This document shows, in pieces, positions 11,338 to 24,265 of a DNA stretch of 64,000 nucleotides. The stretch is from positions 2,790,001 to 2,854,000 of the forward strand of contig NC_088935.1 of assembly GCF_033473495.1 (NCBI RefSeq), given 5' to 3'. Under the pieces are notes generated by a model. That model ran no database searches, had not been told where the DNA came from, and saw only the letters and a program-made list of their open reading frames with translations. Within the stretch, counting starts at the first letter, position 1. Every line of letters begins with the position of its first letter. Both the position numbers and the translations under genes were made by a program. Origin of the DNA: Cercospora beticola. Its lineage: Eukaryota > Ascomycota > Dothideomycetes > Mycosphaerellales > Mycosphaerellaceae.

Positions 11338-12243
11338 TCACAGCTTCGATTTACCTTCCAGTAATGACAACCCCGTAATCTTTTCCAATTCTTTAACAGC
11401 CAAATCTGCTCTGCCCAATTGCACCTTCACAGTCTTCATACCAAGCTTCTTCGCCGTCCTCAAATTCGTCCCAATATCGTCAAAGAAGGTAATGTCTTGT
11501 GGTCTCACGCCCTTCCCAAGCTCATTCAATTTGACATGCTCATGTAATCTCGTAATCGCATATTTGTAAATCTCCTCATCAGGTTTCCTCAACCCAACAT
11601 GTGCGGAGCTAACAAAAATGTCAAACACGCCTTTCAATTCCTTATTCTGTTTGCCCTCCGGCGTAGTCTCATCCGTGAGCGGATGTCCAGGCGGGAAAAT
11701 TGATGTATTACTCAATGCACCCAGTATCAATTTTCCTTTGCGATCTCCATCTGCGGCTTTCCGTAACTTTTGCAGAGCCGGCCACATGTACGGGTCGGGC
11801 TCTCGAGCGACTGTCATCATTCGCCAGTACAGCCATTCGACATCGATTTCTGGGACTGGTGGGACTTGGTATGCTGCTTCTTCTGCAGCTTGTCCTTTGC
11901 TCACATTGCGAGTTTTGGCGATTGAACGAGCGTAGTATTCGCGCCAGCGCTTCTCATTGGAGAGGTCTGCTTTGAAGAGGCGGAAGAATTCGGCGTCGAG
12001 GAGGATGTCGCCGCGTTCGATCTTGGACCAGGCGCCGGTGGGTCCTGATGCGGAGATGGCGTGGTTGATGTATCCTAGCGGTATGCCTTTGGACTTTTCG
12101 TAATCAAGAATAGCCTGAAATGGTGAGACGACCTGGGAGCTGTTAGAGTATATTCGCTTGCCATTCCAAACCTCCGCGCAGCTGTTCTTACGCACGCAGA
12201 CGCCGCCTATGTCGAAGAGTAGGACTTGAGGATAGTCCGACAT
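11338..12243 (-). CDS. HAD-superfamily hydrolase with peroxisomal SKL terminus
   Basis: Best model is two exons, 12196-12243 and 11338-12132, giving 280 residues. The whole span is also open without splicing (301 residues), but the 63-nt segment 12133-12195 has intron features (CTCTAAC branch point, CCCAG end). Removing it joins FDIGGVC to VVSPFQAIL, the expected HAD motif I loop. Other HAD signatures are ALSNTS (motif II), VGLRKPDEEIYKYA (motif III Lys) and FFDDIGTNLRTA (motif IV). It resembles the epoxide-hydrolase N-terminal type of HAD phosphatase. The protein ends EGKSKL, a canonical type 1 peroxisomal targeting signal, so a peroxisomal matrix location is inferred. The substrate is unknown. 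Confidence 0.87.
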   Translation of the reverse strand: MSDYPQVLLFDIGGVCVRKNSCAEVWNGKRIYSNSSQVVSPFQAILDYEKSKGIPLGYINHAISASGPTGAWSKIERGDILLDAEFFRLFKADLSNEKRWREYYARSIAKTRNVSKGQAAEEAAYQVPPVPEIDVEWLYWRMMTVAREPDPYMWPALQKLRKAADGDRKGKLILGALSNTSIFPPGHPLTDETTPEGKQNKELKGVFDIFVSSAHVGLRKPDEEIYKYAITRLHEHVKLNELGKGVRPQDITFFDDIGTNLRTAKKLGMKTVKVQLGRADLAVKELEKITGLSLLEGKSKL

Positions 12244-13302
12244 TGTGTTTAGCTTTGCGGATGTGCTATTGGCGACGTGATGGAAATCATACGGATTCAA
12301 GAGAAGTTGGAAGTGTACACTACTACCGTCTGCTCCTTGTTCTCCAATCACAGTGGACTATGTATGCGGTCGAAACTACTGACATGGTGGTGATTGCAGC
12401 CGCGGGTGAAGCGAAGTGGGTATCGCACCTGAACCGAGGCTGTTAAGTTCTACTCTAACTTACTCTAACGCGTCAACACGTGACGAGTGGTCCTCAAGGC
12501 TCTATGGACTTCTACGTGTGCGACCAATTGTGCGGAGTATCATCCCAAACGCCTTTTGCATATCTATGTCGTCTTTGGTTGTCGAGCCAATGACCATGGT
12601 TGTGGCGGTCTGCATACACTATGCTCATACAGCTTCCTGGTTTATGAAACCAGTGAATTAACCCTTCGTCCTGCAGCGGTGGTTGCTGTTCCTGATGTCA
12701 AGAGAACATTGAATCAATCGCAGTGGACTTCCACATTCCGGGCCAATAGCACCGTACGACTGCGGAGTTATATCGATCTTGATTCTCCTGATGCATCTCT
12801 CGAGTGTTCCTCTCGCGTCCCTTCAGTATTTTGATATCAGTGATAGATCACCAGCATTATGCGTCCTCAGCAGGTACACGTGCCTCCATTTGAGTAGACC
12901 TCTTCAATCCAGACCGAAAGTGGCACATCTGGAAACTGGACTGCATTCGACCCACCAGAGTGAAACTTCTGAAGTATATGTCTTTCATGGGACTCGTCAC
13001 ATGCAAATAGCAAGGTTTGATGCTAAGTGTCGGAGGTTCTCGACGTCGTCTGCCATGATTCTTCGATGCTGGTCGGTAGCATGCGTACTGGGCCGCTCAC
13101 TGGTGACAAGCAATATTTCCTAGTCCTCGACCAATCCGGAGGGCGCGGTGTTCGAGTAGAAGTAGAAGTGTCTGCCCGCTCTGTGGCGGCAACGACGGTA
13201 AAGGGAATGCGTCGTTAGGCTTCTCCCAAGACTGTGTGCTAACGTGGACGGCGAGCAGTGAGCCTGTCGTTGCAGCTGTTTGGTCACCAACATTGGCATC
13301 AG
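12244..13302. other. Intergenic region, 1.06 kb
   Basis: Between the HAD gene start and the 3' end of the FIST-like gene. Several short plus-strand ORFs occur but none has domain-like composition or an extendable splice structure. The HAD promoter must lie here. Confidence 0.5.
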
Positions 13303-14919
13303 TTACCCGGTGCCGCTGATGTTGAGTCTTGCATAAGGGATATCTGCTTTCGTTCGTGTAACCGGCGTACCATCCTTTGCAATGGTCAAGGCCAGACCTC
13401 CTTCGCTCAGCGCACCAAAGCGCCAGTTGTGGTGTGTCACTTGTGAAGTTCTTTCCGAAGTCTGATCAGATTCGACGCTGGCAGGGAGCGCGCCGAACAC
13501 GATGTCACCGGGCTCCTTGTGACGTACATCGTCTACCAAGTCCGCATTGGAACCCGTTTCCCATTCGCTCGGGGTGACTAGGAAAAACACAATGCTCTCG
13601 CCCTCACGGGTCACTTCGCCCAAAGCTTGCTTTCGTCCACTGGCGAGCATCTCTTCAGCGCTATCGCCGTCGAAGGTGAAATCCCATCCTTGATCTCTGC
13701 GAAGTTCACGCGTGCTGTATTGTGAATCTGGGTCGAGACTCAACAGACCGGCTTTCTTTCCCCAGCCTCCGCCCCCTGACAAGACCCTACACAGTCTGGC
13801 TCCTGAGACGAGGGTAGGAAGCAAATCGTCACGTGGCGACGAGCTCATCAATCCGCGCGAGCCATCGGCAGCCCAAATACCTTCGATTGACTTGGAGTCA
13901 AGCCTTTGCAGCGCTGTAGATAAAGCTTCCGCGGCAGCACGAGGATCACCTAGCTCCGGAGGAAGGATGAGTGCCCACACCTGAACCGCTTCAGGAGCTT
14001 TTTGCTTGCTAGCGAAATAGCTGGACACAGCAGCTTCCAGTTCCTGCGAAGCCGAGATGATCTTTGAGCCTGATTCTGGCGCAGCTAGCTTTCTAACAAT
14101 GTTTCCCATTGAGCTGACAACCTGTCGTGGGACCGTGAGCGGCAGTAACTGCGCTTGCAATTTTATGTTTCCTTGGCCAAGCGTGTCTGGCAAGCTGATG
14201 TGAGCAGATTCCAGGCGCTGAGAAGCCTGCTTACGCAGCTGTCCACTCAGTGGATCAAATTGATATCGTATGTGGAGCAAGGTGGATGGCATTCCGGTGG
14301 TAAAAATGGTCTGCGCCAGCGGAAGCTGAGCATCTACGCGACAAGAATCACCATGCCTCATCGCGAACGACATCGAGCCTGGCTTGGTAGTGCTCGACTG
14401 CAGTGGCGTTTGCGCCTCAAGGAGTGATTGCAGCGGGTCAGTGACAAGGGCATATGCAATGCCTTCCACGCCAGACGGGGGACCTCCTGGCGCGGGCAAT
14501 CGGTCGACCACGGCAACGACGGCATCGAGTGGCTTTGAGGCAGTAGGATTGGCAGAGAAGCGCTGCAACACTTTCAAAGGGAAGTTTGGGTCTAGCGCAT
14601 GCCTCGCGAACGACGAAGACACGAGCAGAGACAGCAGGGATGGCGTCGCGCTCACTTGGACAGGCTTGCCGCGAGCTGCAGGTTCTATTTTGGCGATGAT
14701 CTCGTCGATGCTGGTTTCCTGGGAGGATGGAGCAGCAACAGTGCCCATGAAGACGCCATGGCTGGTCGAGGGGTGAGGGTGCGGAAGTCCTGACGCTGTG
14801 CTCTGCTGCAGACGCACCGCTGCACTAAGGCACCTTCGCGGCGAATGGCGGGGATGCTGGACCAGTGCCCGCCATGTCGCAGCTCGCGTGGGCCTTGTGA
14901 TGGTGGGAGAGAGAAGCAT
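13303..14919 (-). CDS. Conserved fungal protein with mitochondrial-type presequence, possibly FIST-related
   Basis: Single exon of 538 residues from the ATG at 14919. The frame is open upstream to 15177, but the chosen start opens a classic presequence (MLLSPTITRPTRAATWRAL) that is rich in Arg, Ser and Thr and lacks acidic residues, predicting mitochondrial import. The body has repeated hydrophobic strands, and a Gly-rich signature CRVLSGGGGWGKKAGLLSLD stands near residue 420. This arrangement reminds me of fungal proteins annotated with a FIST-type sensory domain, but I am not certain of that assignment. The start diverges from the GT62 gene with about 330 bp between them. The role is unknown. 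Confidence 0.72.
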   Translation of the reverse strand: MLLSPTITRPTRAATWRALVQHPRHSPRRCLSAAVRLQQSTASGLPHPHPSTSHGVFMGTVAAPSSQETSIDEIIAKIEPAARGKPVQVSATPSLLSLLVSSSFARHALDPNFPLKVLQRFSANPTASKPLDAVVAVVDRLPAPGGPPSGVEGIAYALVTDPLQSLLEAQTPLQSSTTKPGSMSFAMRHGDSCRVDAQLPLAQTIFTTGMPSTLLHIRYQFDPLSGQLRKQASQRLESAHISLPDTLGQGNIKLQAQLLPLTVPRQVVSSMGNIVRKLAAPESGSKIISASQELEAAVSSYFASKQKAPEAVQVWALILPPELGDPRAAAEALSTALQRLDSKSIEGIWAADGSRGLMSSSPRDDLLPTLVSGARLCRVLSGGGGWGKKAGLLSLDPDSQYSTRELRRDQGWDFTFDGDSAEEMLASGRKQALGEVTREGESIVFFLVTPSEWETGSNADLVDDVRHKEPGDIVFGALPASVESDQTSERTSQVTHHNWRFGALSEGGLALTIAKDGTPVTRTKADIPYARLNISGTG

Positions 14920-15252
14920 GGGACGCTGCCTGGCGGTGTTGCAGCTGGGGCCGGTGGTGTCGTCGGAGGAGGGTTGGTGGACTTCAGATGGATTTATAGC
15001 CAATGTCTGTTTCATGTGATGACGCTCTCGACGCGCTTCCGTGCCCCTGTACGCTAGCGCAACTCTATTCGAGACACTTTGTGCTCTTCCACTTCTCACC
15101 ACCGAGCGGAAGTGTGCTGCTCTGCTGTACAGCCTCGACATCCTCCTCGCACATATCGCCCGCCGCCACCACAGCAAGCCGATGCGCTGGTCCGCACCGG
15201 CAGACTGCTTCCACCGCCGCAGCCGCTCACGAACCCCCCCTCCGTCTCCGCC
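14920..15252. promoter_or_regulatory. Divergent promoter between the FIST-like and GT62 genes
   Basis: The 333 bp separate two diverging starts. The half next to the GT62 gene is rich in C and T (for example CTCTTCCACTTCTCACC), typical of fungal 5' leaders. No TATA box stands out. Confidence 0.45.
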
Positions 15253-16490
<1,238 letters not shown>

Positions 16491-16955
16491 GGCATATGCA
16501 GTGTATTGGCGTGGAGTCTCGGCGCCCCGGCGAGGGCATATATAGCATAGAGCATAGCGAGGGGTTGCTTGCGTTTGTTCGTGGGTTCAAATTTTCGCTG
16601 ACCGCATCACAAAATGGTCGGCCCCCACTGCAGTCAAAGTTAGAGACATTCGCTGTATCACCTACTCGTGCAGAGGCTACCAGCGCGCAGCGTCCTGGTG
16701 GAACCGCATTCAGGCCGATGCAGAAAAACAGCAGAAGGGGTAACCCAGCTTCGGCAACATCCGCAGACGCTGCCAGGCCACAGATACCTCAACAGCGAGT
16801 CTCCGCGAAGTGAGGGTGCTGAGCAATGGGGTCGAGCATCAGGTGTTTACCCTTTCCTTCGCGGATATAAGCCATTCGTGGGAATATGCTGGAGGTCGTA
16901 TGGCGAAGCCTTCCTCACAGGCACTAGATGGCCTCTATCTGTCGTCCGAGTTCCC
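16491..16955. other. Convergent intergenic region, 465 bp
   Basis: Lies between the 3' ends of the GT62 and GT8 genes. It should contain both polyadenylation regions. No gene is seen. Confidence 0.5.
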
Positions 16956-17912
16956 TCAAAATCCATCATCGATGCCTTCCTTCTTCTCCTTTTCCAACCT
17001 CTTCACATTGATGTCCCACCACCACTGATTGGCGCCATCCCTTTTCTCATTCTTCTTATCCTCCTCGCTCTCATCCCAAGGCTTGGGGCTCAAGATGTAA
17101 TGCACATTCTTCACCCTATCGTCTCTCCATATTGCGTCGTGCACGCCTTTCCACCGTAACGTCTTGAGCGCATTGTAGGTGTATGGCAAAGCGACCCAGC
17201 GCCCATAGAACAAATCTCCTAGCAAGGATTGATCTGCGAAATCATATTGCATGATCGAAGGGTCATCAAGACGCTTCAGAATCAGATTGTACACATCATT
17301 TGACGGTACGACCACCTGCAGGCCGCCATTTGGCATCGCGAGACCCGCAGCAGGTGGTGCTCCGGCTTCTTGCGCAGCATCCGGGGTCGAATGTTGGGAA
17401 GTGAAAGCGCAGTTCTCAGGAATCCAATCTTTGGGGTAATGTGGTTTCTTCAGCGGATTGCAGACACAGGCATGGCTGGCTGCGAAGACCCGGTCTCCCA
17501 ATCCTGCGCGATCAGCACCGTCGAGTGGAATGTCCATCAACTCGTCCATGTTCTGTAGCACCAGCATATCGCTATCGAGCTGTACGACGCGCTCATATTC
17601 GGTGAGGCTGAAGGGCGTGAGTTTGGACCAGCAGTCGTAGAAGCGAGGGTCGTTGCTGTAATCCTTGGACGACGTTGGGAGCAGGTAGTTGACGCGCTGC
17701 TTAGGAATTCGGCGGGCATCGAGTGCTGCATGGCCCTCGGGTGGGAAGGTATCGGTATACAAGGCGACGAGCGGATACTTCGACCCAGCGAATTTGAGCG
17801 ATGCGTCGAGTGTGAGCAGACCGGAGAGATAAGCCGTGTTGGTGATGAGGGTCGTCCAGACCTTGTCGCTGTCCACGACACGCTTTGGCTTTGCATTCAC
17901 GTGGTCGGCCAT
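16956..17912 (-). CDS. GT8 family glycosyltransferase (glycogenin/galactinol synthase-like)
   Basis: Single exon of 318 residues from ATG 17912. GT8 features are VWTTLITNTAYLSGLLTL at the N-terminus, LVALYTDTFP, YDCWSKLTPFSLTEYERVV and the metal-binding DxD in QLDSDMLVLQNMDELM near residue 112. Further on come LAMPNGGLQVVVPS and FADQSLLGDLFYGRW, which correspond to the acceptor-side motifs of the family. KNVHYILSPKPWD carries the conserved His/Pro-Trp near the C-terminus, and a Lys/Glu-rich tail follows. There is no signal peptide or membrane segment, so it is probably cytosolic, unlike the Golgi GT62 next door. The donor is likely UDP-glucose or UDP-galactose; the acceptor is unknown. Confidence 0.87.
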   Translation of the reverse strand: MADHVNAKPKRVVDSDKVWTTLITNTAYLSGLLTLDASLKFAGSKYPLVALYTDTFPPEGHAALDARRIPKQRVNYLLPTSSKDYSNDPRFYDCWSKLTPFSLTEYERVVQLDSDMLVLQNMDELMDIPLDGADRAGLGDRVFAASHACVCNPLKKPHYPKDWIPENCAFTSQHSTPDAAQEAGAPPAAGLAMPNGGLQVVVPSNDVYNLILKRLDDPSIMQYDFADQSLLGDLFYGRWVALPYTYNALKTLRWKGVHDAIWRDDRVKNVHYILSPKPWDESEEDKKNEKRDGANQWWWDINVKRLEKEKKEGIDDGF

Positions 17913-18176
17913 GGTGGTGGGGGAGTCTCCGTGCACGGCGACCTCGATGGTCGCTGCTGTGAAGACGGCATGTTTTGTTGTTGACGTGATGGATTATTTT
18001 AGTCTGATCCAAACGTAAAATCGGCGCCGTCGATGCAGCCCGGAGATCGCCCATTACCTCCGAACCACATCTCGCACTACAACATCAGTCTCATTTCATT
18101 CTGCTAACTTGGAAACAGCGATTGCCGCTGTCAAGGTCATGCTTGGATCGAGGCTCTCCACACTACTCCGCACCTC

Positions 18177-19482
18177 ATGTCTGCAGATGCGGTGAAGAAT
18201 GACTCTTCTCCGCCTCGGCGAATAGCTCCCAATGATGCGATTACTGAAACAGTGGTCGATCAAAAGGGCGGGAATTGGAAAGGATTCGTCGCTGGCGTGT
18301 TCAGTGGAATCACAAAGTTGGCAGTCGGGTACGAAAGTCGGACTCCAAACCATGCGCCCACTTGACTGATGCACACGCCAGCCATCCTTTTGATACGATC
18401 AAAGTACGACTACAAACTTCCACCCATGACCAATTCAAGGGACCAGTTGATGCCCTGATGCAGACACTGCGGAAAGAGGGCATCAATGGCATCTACAAGG
18501 GCGCTACTCCGCCTCTTATCGGCTGGATGTGCATGGATTCGCTGATGTTAGGCTCCCTAACACTCTATCGACGGCTTTTGAATGAGAATGTTTTCCAGCC
18601 GTATTTTGTCAAGCAGGCTCGTTTGTCCCAACGGAGTGTTGATTTGGGGCAGAGTAAGCTACCCGCATTCGGTCATGGTATCGCTGGAATGGCAGCTGGA
18701 TGGACTGTGTCCTTCGTTGCGGCACCAGTCGAGCATATCAAAGCAAGACTGCAAGTGCAGTACCAGGCCGACAAATCGAAGAGGCAGTATGCTGGGCCGA
18801 TCGACTGTGCGAAGAAGATATATGGCGGCCATGGTGAGTATCGTGGCGTAAGTCGCATCCGGAAACGTGCTAACCGAGTCTCTCCGCTTGATAGGAGTGC
18901 GAGGACTGTACCACGGCTTGCTAGCGACGATGATATTCCGCACGTCTTTCTTCTTCTGGTGGTCTACGTAAGTATCCTGGTGCGAGGGCAAGTACCGAGT
19001 GTTGTATCAGCAGATGAGCGCTCAGGCTATACCCGTGCGAGCTTTATGCTTGCCGCAGAGCTTGCCTGCACAAGTGCTGATCTTGTTCAGTTATGATATA
19101 TTCTCGCGGCAATTCGAGCAGCGTACTTCGATGAGCACGCCTGCCATTAATTTCTGGGCCGGAGGACTCTCCGCACAAGTATTCTGGATATTCTCATACC
19201 CATCGTGAGTCCTCCTACACTTACTAAACATATTTGAGACGGCATCTAATCGTGCACGAACGCTCTAGTGATGTCGTCAAGCAAAGGATTATGACGGATC
19301 CGTTAGACCAGAGCCGGAGGTTCCCACGCTGGCGAGACGCAGCCGCAGCGATATACAGAGAGAGTGGATTCCGAGGATATTGGCGCGGATTCGTGCCGTG
19401 CTTTCTCCGAGCCTTTCCTGCCAATGCGATGGCATTGGTGGCTTTTGAGGGCGTGATGCGGACATTGAACAAGCCTACGTGA
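18177..19482 (+). CDS. Mitochondrial carrier family (SLC25) transporter
   Basis: Five exons: 18177-18328, 18382-18833, 18895-18967, 19091-19204 and 19269-19482, giving 334 residues. The three carrier repeats each show the signature PxDxxK or a variant: HPFDTIKVRLQ in repeat 1, APVEHIKARLQ in repeat 2 (Glu for Asp) and YPSDVVKQRI in repeat 3. Matching GxxGxYKG-like segments follow (GINGIYKGATPPL, VRGLYHGLLAT, GFRGYWRGFVPC). About 35 polar residues precede repeat 1. It is an inner-membrane solute carrier; the contact-site residues do not let me name the substrate, though basic amino acid and acylcarnitine carriers are relatives. The longest intron, 123 nt, lies inside the second loop of repeat 2-3. 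Confidence 0.88.
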
Positions 19483-20806
<1,324 letters not shown>

Positions 20807-21304
20807 GCGACCGAGCAACACGCGTTCGAATCCAACTTCCTCCATTTCGATCGAATACCACGACGCAAACTCCGCGTCGCAGCATCTGCCCGGTCGGCTG
20901 CGAACAGCGAGCGAGGCTAGAGAGTCAAGACCAAAGTCACAGACGCAACCCCAACAGAAGACCAATGAGGATCGACTTCTGGCTTCATTAGGATACCCCC
21001 AGAGTCCGCCAATTCCGCGGATTTTCTTGCATATTTTCCCGTCCCATCTTTGTACTACTAATGAGAAGAGCATCTGCTGCATAATTTGAATAGCGCGACA
21101 GGTCACTGCCCCGAGTTGCGAGCATCTGCTGCACACTGCCCGCATCTACTAGAAGAGAAGGGAGAGATCGTCCACCAGCTAGAAATGTGCATGAAACTGT
21201 TCTGTACGACTATAGCAGCTTTTCGGAGATACCATCTATATGCTTTTTTCGCTTTGATTCGCTCGGCTCTGTTCAACATTCACTCGCAACACTGACCATG
21301 CGTT
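20807..21304. other. Convergent intergenic region, 498 bp
   Basis: Between the 3' ends of arf1 and the mannose-6-phosphate isomerase gene. It should hold both 3' UTRs. A TTCGAATCC stretch at about 20825 resembles a tRNA B box, but no cloverleaf surrounds it. Confidence 0.5.
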
Positions 21305-22767
21305 CTACAAATTGCCGTTTGTGGTCTTGTCATCCAGCTCACAGAATGCTCTGAAGGTGACCAGAGGCTCACTACCCGTGCTCTCGATCACGAGCTCGGC
21401 AGTGGCGCCAACGAAATACACATGTCCCTCTTTGATCTCCTCGGTCTTGTTGCCCACGCTGATCTTGCCTTGACCTTTGGTGCAGATGACAATGGCAGGT
21501 CCTTCGATTGGATCAAAAGTTACCTTGCCTCCCGATGCATTTATGTCTGTCTTCACAACGCTGAACTCCTCAATCGGTGGGTCGTACAGAATGGAGCTGG
21601 AGTTCGAGCTGTATGCGGTCGTGTTCATCTTCACGTAGGCATAGTCGACAGGATCCATCTTCTGCTCAGAAATTGGTGCATACGAGTACGTCAAGCAAGA
21701 GGTCAGAGTGTCGACGTCCTTGAATTTGGGGGTGAAGCCGGCACGAATGACGTTGTCCGATGAGGCCATACATTCGATGATATCGCCAGACAAGTACGCG
21801 TGGATATCGTCTGCTTTGAGAAACATCGCCTCTCCGACTTCCAGCTTGACATAGTTTAGGAAGAACGTCACGAAGAGTCCAATATCGTTGGGGAACTGGC
21901 CGTCCAGACGAATCATCAAGTCCGCCAATTCTTTTCCAGACGTCGCGTCGACTCCAGAACCGGCGAACTCCGCGCCTTCCGATTTTGCTTGCTCGATAAG
22001 CTGTGTTGCTGCTTTCTCGATATCCTCCGCAGAGCTTGTCATCAAGGACGAAAATGCTGCCTGTAAAGCCTTCTTGTTTTGCTGGGTCTTGTCGCCATCG
22101 TCAGTGGTTTCTTGGCCGGTTATTGTCTTCTCAAAGTTGCGTGCAGCTTCCTCGCCAACAAGCTGTCGCAGAGTCGGAACGTTTTTCAAGAAGTGGGCGA
22201 TCTCGCCAAGGGGTCGAAAGCCACAGAGACCATCGAAGGGAGTGATGGCAATGGTCATTTCCGGCTTGTGATTGTCATCTGGATAGTGCTGCGGATCCTT
22301 AGCATGTAGCTGCTCAGCTAGCTTCTTGTTTGGGTGAGCTTGGATCGATAGAGCTTTGTTGATGCTCAGAACTTTGAACAGGAATGGCAACTTCTGGTCG
22401 TAGCGCTTGGAGATGGCGGTCGACATCAATGCTTGATTGTCTTGGACGAGATCAAGCAATGTGCGGCCGGTGGTAAGGTCCTTGGAGGGATTGGAAGGAT
22501 GTGTACCCATCCATAGCTACAGAGCGTTAGCATTCGTTGCAGATCAATGAGCACAAGTACCGACTTCTGCGTAGGGCTTGTCCTGTTGAATTGAGAAATC
22601 GCCAGATGGGGTCGAGGCTGCATAACGGGCAGCTGCTGATTCTGGGCCAATCTTGCCCCATTCATAACTGTTACAGCCTGGGAAGACAATGTCAGTCATA
22701 TTGAACGCCGCTGCGACGTTTCGTTTCGACACTCACCGCATTGCAGCCGGAGCAGTGGGACTTGCAT
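21305..22767 (-). CDS. pmi1: Mannose-6-phosphate isomerase, type I
   Basis: Three exons: 22737-22767 (31 nt), 22564-22677 and 21305-22515, giving 451 residues. The tiny first exon encodes [10 protein letters not shown], matching the N-terminal strand of fungal PMIs, and joins to [11 protein letters not shown]. Zinc-site motifs are visible: [15 protein letters not shown] (Gln and His ligands), DDNHKPEM (Glu) and, in the cupin core, [20 protein letters not shown] (His). The catalytic Arg region is [10 protein letters not shown]. The enzyme interconverts fructose-6-P and mannose-6-P, the entry to GDP-mannose for N-glycans, O-mannosylation, GPI anchors and wall mannan. Intron 2 (48 nt) needs the donor GTCGGT to keep frame. 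PMI diverges from SGF29 with about 304 bp between starts. Confidence 0.95.
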
Positions 22768-23071
22768 AGTTGGCAGAGTTGTTGAGGAAACGAATCACGA
22801 GATTCACACTGTGACAGTTCCGGGGAGTAGAGTCGCCGCAGTCGTGCTTCTTTCACCCTGGTGGATGTGGTAGAAGTCAAGAGTTCAAGTGTGTGATGCC
22901 CAGCACATGGGTGCACTGTGGGCAACGTGGGGTCGATCTGCGGCAGGGTTTTGCTCTTCGGGAACAGCCGCCGTGCCAGATGCTTAAAGTGGAGGCGGAA
23001 ACGACAGACAAACAATCACCTTCAGGTCAACAGTCGTACTGTCGAACAGACAGACGAAAGCCGCGGCCAGG
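22768..23071. promoter_or_regulatory. Divergent promoter between PMI and SGF29
   Basis: The 304 bp separate the two start codons. No strong TATA element is seen. The short spacing suggests shared control but does not prove it. Confidence 0.4.
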
Positions 23072-24265
23072 ATGTCTGCACGTAGCAGAGGTCGTGCAAA
23101 TCCCAATCAGGATGCCGACGAAGAGCGGCGGCTGTGGAAGGAGATCAAGGACAAGGCGAAGGATGTGGATGTGATGGTGGTAAGTATCCTTGCGATTACC
23201 CTGAATAATCGATACATCAGCTCGTTAGAGGCGAATGTGAAGAAAGCCGTGAAGCCATACTGACCGCTGAAGGCGCGATCAAATGAGATTGGGCAGGAGG
23301 TCCTCGAAGTAGAAACGCAACAAGCTGCGCTGCTAGAAGCAGACAAACCAAGCGATGCGGCGCTCGACGAGAGGCTAGAGAAGCTCTACAGAGAGAATGT
23401 CAAGCTCTGCGAAGAAGTATCGCACATCATCGAAGGCAAGTCGAACGACATGAACCTCCTCGACAGTATCAATATTCTGGCTGGCCTCCGAGAAGCTTCC
23501 GAAGAATCTGCCGCTCAGATGCAAGCTGCCCAGTCGCACCGCTCTGCAAGTGGCAAGCTCTCGAGGGCACCTAAGAAAGGTGGGGCGAAGGGTGGCTCCG
23601 CTGTGACGGCGACTACTGAGGATGTTGACGAGGTGTCTGCTGCACCGTCACCGAGAATCAGTTTGGGCCCTCGCCTCACTGCGAAGGAGAAGACGTCAAG
23701 ATCTGGCAGCATCGCTACCACTCGGGAGACTTCCGTGAAAATTGAAGACGGTGCAGAGTCTGTTGCCAGCAGTGCAGACGGCACCTCCACCGCTACTGGA
23801 CCCGTCAAAGGTTCTGCGAACAACAGACCTTCGAATCGTCTCGTCTTAAAGCTCAATGAAGTCGTGTTTTGTCGTCATGACATGAAGAACGCGGACCCCA
23901 AGAACCTTCCAGAGGGCGAAGGCATACTCTGTCGTGTCACAGCAGTGATAGGAGAAGGAAAGCAGCGCCGTTATGAAGTGCAAGATGCGGATACTCTGGG
24001 AGAGCCACCGCCACCACAACGAGCATCGGTCGCGCAGCTCCTTCAGATTCCAGACTCTAACAAAGGGCTACCAGACCTGCCTGCAAAGAAGCAGGTCATC
24101 GCGCAATACCCAGATACAACCACGTTTTACAAGGCTGATGTCAGCGAACCTTGGAAAGCGAAAGACCTTGGCAATGAAAAGGGAGAAATGGTGCGCCTCA
24201 TCTTTCAGGAGGATGTTGAGGCTCGTGAAGTTGAACGGCGATTTGTGCTTCTAGATGGCAAATGA
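23072..24265 (+). CDS. sgf29: SAGA complex subunit SGF29 (tandem Tudor H3K4me reader)
   Basis: Two exons, 23072-23179 and 23273-24265, giving 366 residues. The N-terminal part is helical and charged (EERRLWKEIKDKAKD, then DERLEKLYRENVKLCEEVS), as expected for the coiled coil that binds the SAGA HAT module. A low-complexity linker rich in Ser, Ala and Lys covers roughly residues 130-220. The C-terminal Tudor pair begins near VVFCRHDMKNADPK and includes EGEGILCRVTAVIGEGKQRRYEVQDAD, then KKQVIAQYPDTTTFYKADV and MVRLIFQEDVE. Sgf29 reads trimethylated H3K4 and so directs Gcn5 acetylation. The aromatic residues of YPDTTTFYKA are part of the known binding pocket. Confidence 0.9.

Noticed and set aside
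20822..20835. tRNA-like B box (GTTCGAATCC)
   Set aside because: No A box at the right distance and no foldable acceptor stem; it lies in the arf1 3' flank. A similar TTCGAATCC near 61546 fails for the same reason.
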